DNA of 64,000 bases from Microbacterium invictum (lineage in GTDB: Bacteria; Actinomycetota; Actinomycetes; Actinomycetales; Microbacteriaceae), in assembly GCF_014197265.1 (NCBI RefSeq), contig NZ_JACIFH010000001.1:1116001-1180000 (forward strand), given 5' to 3'. The notes under the pieces are model-generated. The model was not told where the DNA came from. It did no database searches and saw only the letters and a program-made list of their open reading frames with translations. Shown here piece after piece: positions 56,419-64,000 of this stretch (positions within the stretch are counted from its first letter, which is position 1; every line of letters begins with the position of its first letter). The position numbers and the translations under genes are program-made.

Positions 56419-57039
56419 CTACGCGAGCAGGCCCGCCGTCTTGTCACGGGCCGTGGCAAGTCGCTCTGCGACGTTCTGCCAGTTCGCGATGTTCCAGACG
56501 GCCTTCACGTAGTCGGCCTTGACGTTCAGGTAATCGAGGTAGAAGGCGTGCTCCCACATGTCGAGCTGGAAGACCGGCACGGTTCCCTGCGCGGTGTTGG
56601 ACTGCTGGTCGAACAGCTGCTGGATGATCAGCTGCTGGCCGAGCACGTCCCAGCTGAGCACGGCCCAGCCGGAGCCCTGGATGCCGGTGGCGGCAGCAGT
56701 GAAGTGCGCCTGGAACTTGTCGAAGCCGCCGAAGAACTCGTCGATGGCCGCACGCAGCTCGCCCTCGGGCTCGCCGCCGCCTTCGGGCGACAGGTTGGTC
56801 CAGAAGATCGAGTGGTTGACGTGGCCGCCCAGGTTGAACGCGAGATCCTTCTCGAGCTTGTTGACGTTCGCCAGGTTCCCCGACTCGCGGGCCTCGGCCA
56901 GCTGCTCGAGCGCGGTGTTCGCGCCGGTCACGTAGGCCTGGTGGTGCTTGTCGTGGTGCAGCTGCATGATCTTGCCGCTGATGTGCGGCTCGAGCGCTGC
57001 GTAGTCGTATGGGAGGTCGGGCAGTGTGTACTTCGCCAT
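56419..57039 (-). CDS. sodA: Superoxide dismutase (Mn/Fe)
   Basis: 206 residues. Metal ligands His28 (MQLHHDKH), His76 (HVNHSIFW), Asp160 and His164 (QLDMWEHAFYLDY). The GSGWAVLSWD region near 122-131 fits the Mn/Fe family. There is no signal peptide, so it is cytosolic. AGGAAGAAGAG precedes the ATG. It is transcribed between gap and whiA, an insertion relative to the usual order. Confidence 0.96.
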   Translation of the reverse strand: MAKYTLPDLPYDYAALEPHISGKIMQLHHDKHHQAYVTGANTALEQLAEARESGNLANVNKLEKDLAFNLGGHVNHSIFWTNLSPEGGGEPEGELRAAIDEFFGGFDKFQAHFTAAATGIQGSGWAVLSWDVLGQQLIIQQLFDQQSNTAQGTVPVFQLDMWEHAFYLDYLNVKADYVKAVWNIANWQNVAERLATARDKTAGLLA

Positions 57040-57059
57040 GCTCTCTTCTTCCTGTCGGA

Positions 57060-57105
57060 GCCGCGCCGATCCACTCAGCGCGGCGAGGGGACTGTTTCCA
57101 TCCTA
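57060..57105 (-). promoter_or_regulatory. sodA promoter and leader hairpin
   Basis: Minus-strand TAGGAT (57100-57105) is a good -10. The leader of about 55 nt then contains a 7-bp hairpin, GCCGCGC/GCGCGGC (57060-57084), before the ribosome site. It could affect message stability. Confidence 0.35.
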
Positions 57106-57162
57106 TTGACCGGCAACGCGGATGGCACCGGGTTGCTTCCCCGGATGACGAGGTGTACCGGC

Positions 57163-58140
57163 TCAGTCTTCGAGGCCGGCGGGCACGGCCGATTCAGTGT
57201 CGGGAACACCGTCGGTGGCGGCCTTCTTGTCGGCCATGGCGAGGAGGCGCCGGATGCGTCCGGCGACGGCGTCCTTGGTCAGCGGCGGGTCGGCGTGGTG
57301 GCCGAGCTCGTCGAGGCTGGCGTCGCGATGCGCCAGGCGCAGGGTGCCGGCCTCGCGGAGGTGGTCGGGCACCTCGTCGCCGAGGATCTCGAGGGCACGC
57401 TCGACGCGGGCGCATGCGGCCACTGCCGCCTGGGCGGAGCGGCGCAGGTTGGCATCGTCGAAGTTGACGAGTCGATTCACGCCCGCGCGCACTTCGCGGC
57501 GCTGGCGCAGCTCTTCCCAGGACGCGGCCGTGCGCGCAGCGCCCATCTCTGCCAGCGCGACGCGGATCGCCTCGCCGTCGCGGACCACGACACGCGGGAC
57601 GCCGCGGACTTCGCGGGCCTTCGCGGCGATGCCGATGCGGTGACCCGCACCCACGAGGGCCATGGCGGCCTCGCCCGACGGGCAGGTGATCTCCAGAGCC
57701 GAGGAGCGACCGGGCTCGGAGAGGGATCCGGATGCCAGGAAGCAGCCGCGCCACACGGCGGCAAGGTCGGGGCGAGCGCCGGTCGTGAGCTTGTTGGGCA
57801 GTCCCCGCACCGGACGGCGGCGCTGATCGAGCAGACCGGTCTGCCGGGCGAGCGTCTCGCCACCCTCGATCACGCGGACGGCGAAGTGGCCGCCGGCACG
57901 TCCGCCGGAGCCCTGCACCCGGTGCAGTTCGGGGCGCACGCCGTACAGCTCGACGAGGTCGCGGGCCACGCGCCGGGCGAGGATCTCGCTCTCAAGCTCG
58001 GCTTCGACGGCCACGCGGCCGGCGATGGCGTGCAGTCCGCCGGAGAAGCGCAGCAGGGCGGTCAGCTCTGCCACCCGGGCCGTGGGACGAGGGTCGCGGA
58101 CAGCGGCCAGCTCCATCTTCACGTCAGCGGTCAACGGCAC
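57163..58140 (-). CDS. whiA: Sporulation/cell-division regulator WhiA
   Basis: 325 residues. N-terminal LAGLIDADG-like domain ([15 protein letters not shown], then [27 protein letters not shown]) and C-terminal helix-turn-helix ([19 protein letters not shown]). WhiA controls division genes even in non-sporulating actinobacteria. The GTG has GAAGGA six bases upstream. It lies 63 bp after rapZ, with no yvcK/cofD-like gene between. Confidence 0.96.
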   Translation of the reverse strand: MPLTADVKMELAAVRDPRPTARVAELTALLRFSGGLHAIAGRVAVEAELESEILARRVARDLVELYGVRPELHRVQGSGGRAGGHFAVRVIEGGETLARQTGLLDQRRRPVRGLPNKLTTGARPDLAAVWRGCFLASGSLSEPGRSSALEITCPSGEAAMALVGAGHRIGIAAKAREVRGVPRVVVRDGEAIRVALAEMGAARTAASWEELRQRREVRAGVNRLVNFDDANLRRSAQAAVAACARVERALEILGDEVPDHLREAGTLRLAHRDASLDELGHHADPPLTKDAVAGRIRRLLAMADKKAATDGVPDTESAVPAGLED

Positions 58141-58203
58141 GGCGATCCTTCGTTCGAGGGGCGGGGAAGTGCGCTGCGCGTGGCGCGGCGACGAACGTCC
58201 AGC

Positions 58204-59079
58204 CTACTCGCGACCGAGGTCGCGGTGTTTCACGCGGACGGCCACCCCCGGCACCGATCTGAGTCGCTCGGCGAGCTCGATCGCCGTCACGACCGACCGG
58301 TGCTTGCCGCCGGTGCAGCCGATCGCCACGACCGAGTGCCGCTTGTTCTCGCGCTGGTAGCCCTCGAGCACCGGGCGCAGCGCAGTGGCGTAGGCATCGA
58401 TGAACTCCGTCGCCCCGGTCTGACGCAGGACGTAGTCGCGGACCTCCTCGTCCTCGCCCGTGTGCGCCTTCAGCTCGGGCTCCCAGAACGGGTTGGGCAA
58501 GAACCGCATGTCGGCGACGAGGTCGACGTCGGGTGGCAGTCCGTATTTGAACCCGAAGCTCATGACGGTGACGGTGTGACGGGCTTCGCCGTCCTCGCGG
58601 AACAGGTCCACGACGCGCGTGGCGAGCTGGTGCACATTGTTGTGGGAGGTGTCGACGATGATGTCGGCGGATTCGCGGATGGATGCCAGTTGGGCGCGTT
58701 CGCGGCGGATCCCATCGACGATGGTGTCGTCGCCCTGGAGCGGGTGTGGGCGCCGCACCGACTCGAAGCGTCGGACCAGGACGTCGTCGGATGCGTCGAG
58801 GAACATCACGCGCACGGGGCGCCCGTCGCGCAGCGCGCGCGTCACCTCGGGCAGCTCGCCCAGCAGGCCCCGCCCGCGCACGTCGACGACGGCGGCGATC
58901 TTCGGAAGCGCGTCGGCGGCGAAGCCGGTGACCTCGAGCAGGGGCTTCAGCATCTGCGGCGGCAGGTTGTCGACGACGTACCAGCCCAGGTCCTCGAGTG
59001 CGTTGGCTGCGGTGGTGCGACCGGCGCCCGACATGCCGGTGACGATCAGGACCTCGCCTGCCGGCTGCTCGTCCGCCAC
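58204..59079 (-). CDS. rapZ: RapZ/YvcJ-family nucleotide-binding protein
   Basis: 291 residues. P-loop [19 protein letters not shown] with Arg in place of the usual Lys, as I recall for actinobacterial members, then [10 protein letters not shown]. The C-terminal domain has [24 protein letters not shown] and [12 protein letters not shown]. coli RapZ is an RNase E adaptor sensing glucosamine-6-P; the role in actinobacteria is less clear. GTG at 59079 follows GGGGAGG by five bases. Confidence 0.93.
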   Translation of the reverse strand: MADEQPAGEVLIVTGMSGAGRTTAANALEDLGWYVVDNLPPQMLKPLLEVTGFAADALPKIAAVVDVRGRGLLGELPEVTRALRDGRPVRVMFLDASDDVLVRRFESVRRPHPLQGDDTIVDGIRRERAQLASIRESADIIVDTSHNNVHQLATRVVDLFREDGEARHTVTVMSFGFKYGLPPDVDLVADMRFLPNPFWEPELKAHTGEDEEVRDYVLRQTGATEFIDAYATALRPVLEGYQRENKRHSVVAIGCTGGKHRSVVTAIELAERLRSVPGVAVRVKHRDLGRE

Positions 59080-59107
59080 CGTGACCTCCCCAGTCGTCGA
59101 GACCAGC

Positions 59108-61014
59108 CTAGCGACTGCGCAGGTGCTGATGGATCGTCTCTGCCAGCTTCGGTCCGATTCCGGGCAGTTCGGTGATCTGCGCGGGGCTGGCCTGGGTGAG
59201 TTTCGTGACCGAGCCGAAGTGTTTGAGCAGCGCCTTGATGCGGGTGGGCCCGAGGCCCGGGACTTCGCTGAGCACCGAACTGATGTCGCGCTTCCGGCGC
59301 TTGCGCTGGTGGGTGATCGCGAACCGGTGCGCCTCATCGCGAAGTCGCTGCAGCAGGTATAGGGCCTCCGAGGTGCGCGGCAGGATCACCGGGTACTCCT
59401 CCCCCGGCAGCCACACCTCCTCGAGGCGCTTCGCGATGCCGCACAGGGCGATCTCGGTGTGGCCGGCGTCGCGCAGCGCACGGGCGGCGGCCTCGACCTG
59501 CGGCTGCCCGCCGTCGACGACCAGCAGCTGCGGGCGATACGCGAAGCGCGGCTTGCGGCGCGTGGTCACCACGTCGCCGTCGGCGAGGGGGTCGGCCGAG
59601 ACCACGGCATCCATCTCCTGCTCCTCGGGGCGATCGAGGTATGCGAGCCGGCGCATCAGCACCTGATGGAGCGAATCGGTGTCATCCGTGGTGTCGGTGA
59701 CCCCGAACGACCGGTACTGGTCCTTGCGCGGCAGGCCGTCTTCGAACACGACCATCGAGGCGACGACGTTCGTGCCGGACAGGTGCGACACGTCGTAGCA
59801 CTCGATGCGCAGCGGCGCCTCGTCGAGGTCGAGTGCCTCCTGCAGATCGGTGAGGGCCTGCGAGCGGGCGACGTAGTCGCTGGTCCGACGGGTCTTGTGC
59901 AGCATGAGGGCCTGCTGCGCGTTACGGGTGGCGGTCTGCATGAGTTCGGCCTTGCGGCCGCGCTGGGCGACCTGGACGCTGACCTGCCGGCCACGGCGCT
60001 CGCGCAGCCACTCCTCGAGCTCTGTGGCGTCGTCGGGCATCGAAGGGACGAGCACCTGGCGAGGGATGTCGGATGCCGGGGCGTCGCCGTACGTACGCTG
60101 CAGCACCTGGTCGATGAGGTCGGCACTCGAGATGTCGAGTTCCTTGTCGATCGTGGTCGCCCGGACACCGCGGATGCGGCCGCCGCGGACGACGAAGTGC
60201 TGGACCGCGGCGGACAGCTCGTCCTCGGCGACACCGAACAGGTCGGCGTCGGTGTCGGGTGCCAGGACGAGAGCGCTGCGGGTCAGGACGGCGTCGATGG
60301 ACTGCAGCTTGTCCCGGTAGACGGCGGCGGACTCGTAGTCCATCGCGGCCGCGGACTCCTTCATGCGCGCGGTGAGCGCGCGGGTGAAGCGCTGGTCGCC
60401 GCCCGACATGAACGCCACGAAGTCGTCCACGATCGCGCGGTGCTCCTCGACGGTGACCTTCATCGAGCAGGGCCCGCCGCAGCGTCCGATCTGCCCGGGG
60501 AAGCAGGGCCGGCCGGTCGCCATCGCCTTCTTGTAAGACGCATCGCTGCACGTGCGGATCGGGAAGACCTTGATCATCAGGTCGATCGTGTCGTGCACCG
60601 CCCACACCTTGGGGTACGGGCCGAAGTACTTCGCCCCGCGGATCTTCCGGTTGCGGGTCACGATGACGCGCGGGGCCTCGTCGGCGAGCGTCACCGCCAT
60701 GTACGGGTAGGACTTGTCGTCCTTGTAGCGGACGTTGAACGGTGGCGAGAACTCCTGGATCCACATGTACTCGAGCTGCAGCGAGTCCACGTCGGTGTCG
60801 ACGACGGTCCACTCGACCGATGAGGCCGTGGTGACCATGCGCCGGGTGCGCTCGTGCAGTGTGTGCAGCGGCGCGAAGTAGTTCGACAGCCGGGAACGGA
60901 GGTTCTTCGCCTTGCCGACGTAGAGCACCCGGCCGTCGGCGTCGCGGAACCGGTAGACGCCGGGCTCGGTCGGGATCTCGCCCGGTCGGGGCTTGTAGGG
61001 CAGCTGCGCGGCCA

Positions 61015-61015
<1 letters not shown>
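59108..61015 (-). CDS. uvrC: Excinuclease ABC subunit C
   Basis: 635 residues. N-terminal GIY-YIG nuclease ([20 protein letters not shown]), UvrB-binding coiled segment ([20 protein letters not shown]), RNase H-like nuclease with [20 protein letters not shown], and C-terminal helix-hairpin-helix ([29 protein letters not shown]). It makes both incisions in nucleotide excision repair. The ATG overlaps the uvrA TGA by one base. Confidence 0.97.
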
Positions 61016-63900
<2,885 letters not shown>

Positions 63901-63906
63901 CAGACA

Positions 63907-63912
63907 AGTGTA
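63907..63912 (-). promoter_or_regulatory. Candidate leaderless -10 element of uvrA
   Basis: Minus-strand TACACT, six bases, then GTG at 63900. Confidence 0.45.
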
Positions 63913-63960
63913 GGTCGACCCTCCGACACGGGATCGGGAGACCTCTGTGAGGGGTGCGCT

Positions 63961-64000
63961 GTGAGCGAATCCGACGCTCAGGCCACGGCGGTCCGGACTC
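63961..64000 (+). CDS. Start of a plus-strand gene running off the window
   Basis: A GTG follows GAGGGG by about seven bases and opens a frame ([13 protein letters not shown]) that reaches the window edge. It would diverge from uvrA. Only 13 codons are visible, so its identity is unknown and the start is tentative. Confidence 0.35.
   Translation, partial: MSESDAQATAVRT

Overview
The window is 64 kb of very GC-rich chromosome from an actinobacterium, most likely a Microbacteriaceae member such as Microbacterium. Supporting markers are whiA, rbpA, opcA, the actinobacterial glgA/glgC pair, zinc-free type B L31, frequent GTG starts and 4-bp ATGA/GTGA gene overlaps. It reads as core chromosome. 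I saw no insertion sequence, prophage, CRISPR array, rRNA or tRNA. Genes are packed tightly, and several convergent neighbours overlap at their 3' ends.

Positions 1-12.5 kb: after the tail of a glycosyltransferase comes a branched-chain (leucine) catabolism locus. A minus-strand operon encodes a biotin-dependent carboxylase (beta, then alpha), an acyl-CoA dehydrogenase, a MaoC-fold hydratase and an alpha/beta-hydrolase. It diverges from a tetR gene across two palindromes. Facing tetR are the three branched-chain 2-oxoacid dehydrogenase genes (E1alpha, E1beta, E2), which in turn diverge from an Lrp/AsnC regulator. The order resembles the M. tuberculosis Rv2506-Rv2495c region, except that a hydrolase sits where a CitE-like lyase would be expected.

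Positions 12.5-24.2 kb: small regulators and hydrolases, a DnaQ-like exonuclease, rpmE2 with a structured leader, an ABC ATPase, divergent glgA/glgC for glycogen, serB, fabG, several small membrane or hypothetical proteins, SURF1 and an ABC-F ATPase.

Positions 24.3-34.7 kb: a DedA protein with a NarL-type two-component system and a membrane acyltransferase, a GyrI-like protein, the biotin transporter BioY, and an iron-siderophore uptake operon (binding protein, two permeases, ATPase, siderophore-interacting reductase) behind a DtxR-type iron box.

Positions 34.7-44.1 kb: an Fe-S assembly operon (sufB, sufD, Rieske protein, sufC, sufT) continuing into a PatB-like C-S lyase and an MFS exporter, then ctaA and ctaB for haem A.

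Positions 44.4-64 kb: the pentose-phosphate operon tkt-tal-pgi-zwf-opcA-pgl converges on rbpA, secG, tpiA, pgk and gap. Then follow sodA, whiA, rapZ, uvrC and uvrA, and the first codons of one more plus-strand gene.

Two signals run through the whole window. First, many genes start 6-8 nt after a TANNNT hexamer with no Shine-Dalgarno, as expected of leaderless transcripts; in two cases the hexamer begins with the stop codon of the gene before. Second, the word GGATGCC/GGCATCC recurs about sixty times in both orientations, often through otherwise disfavoured codons.
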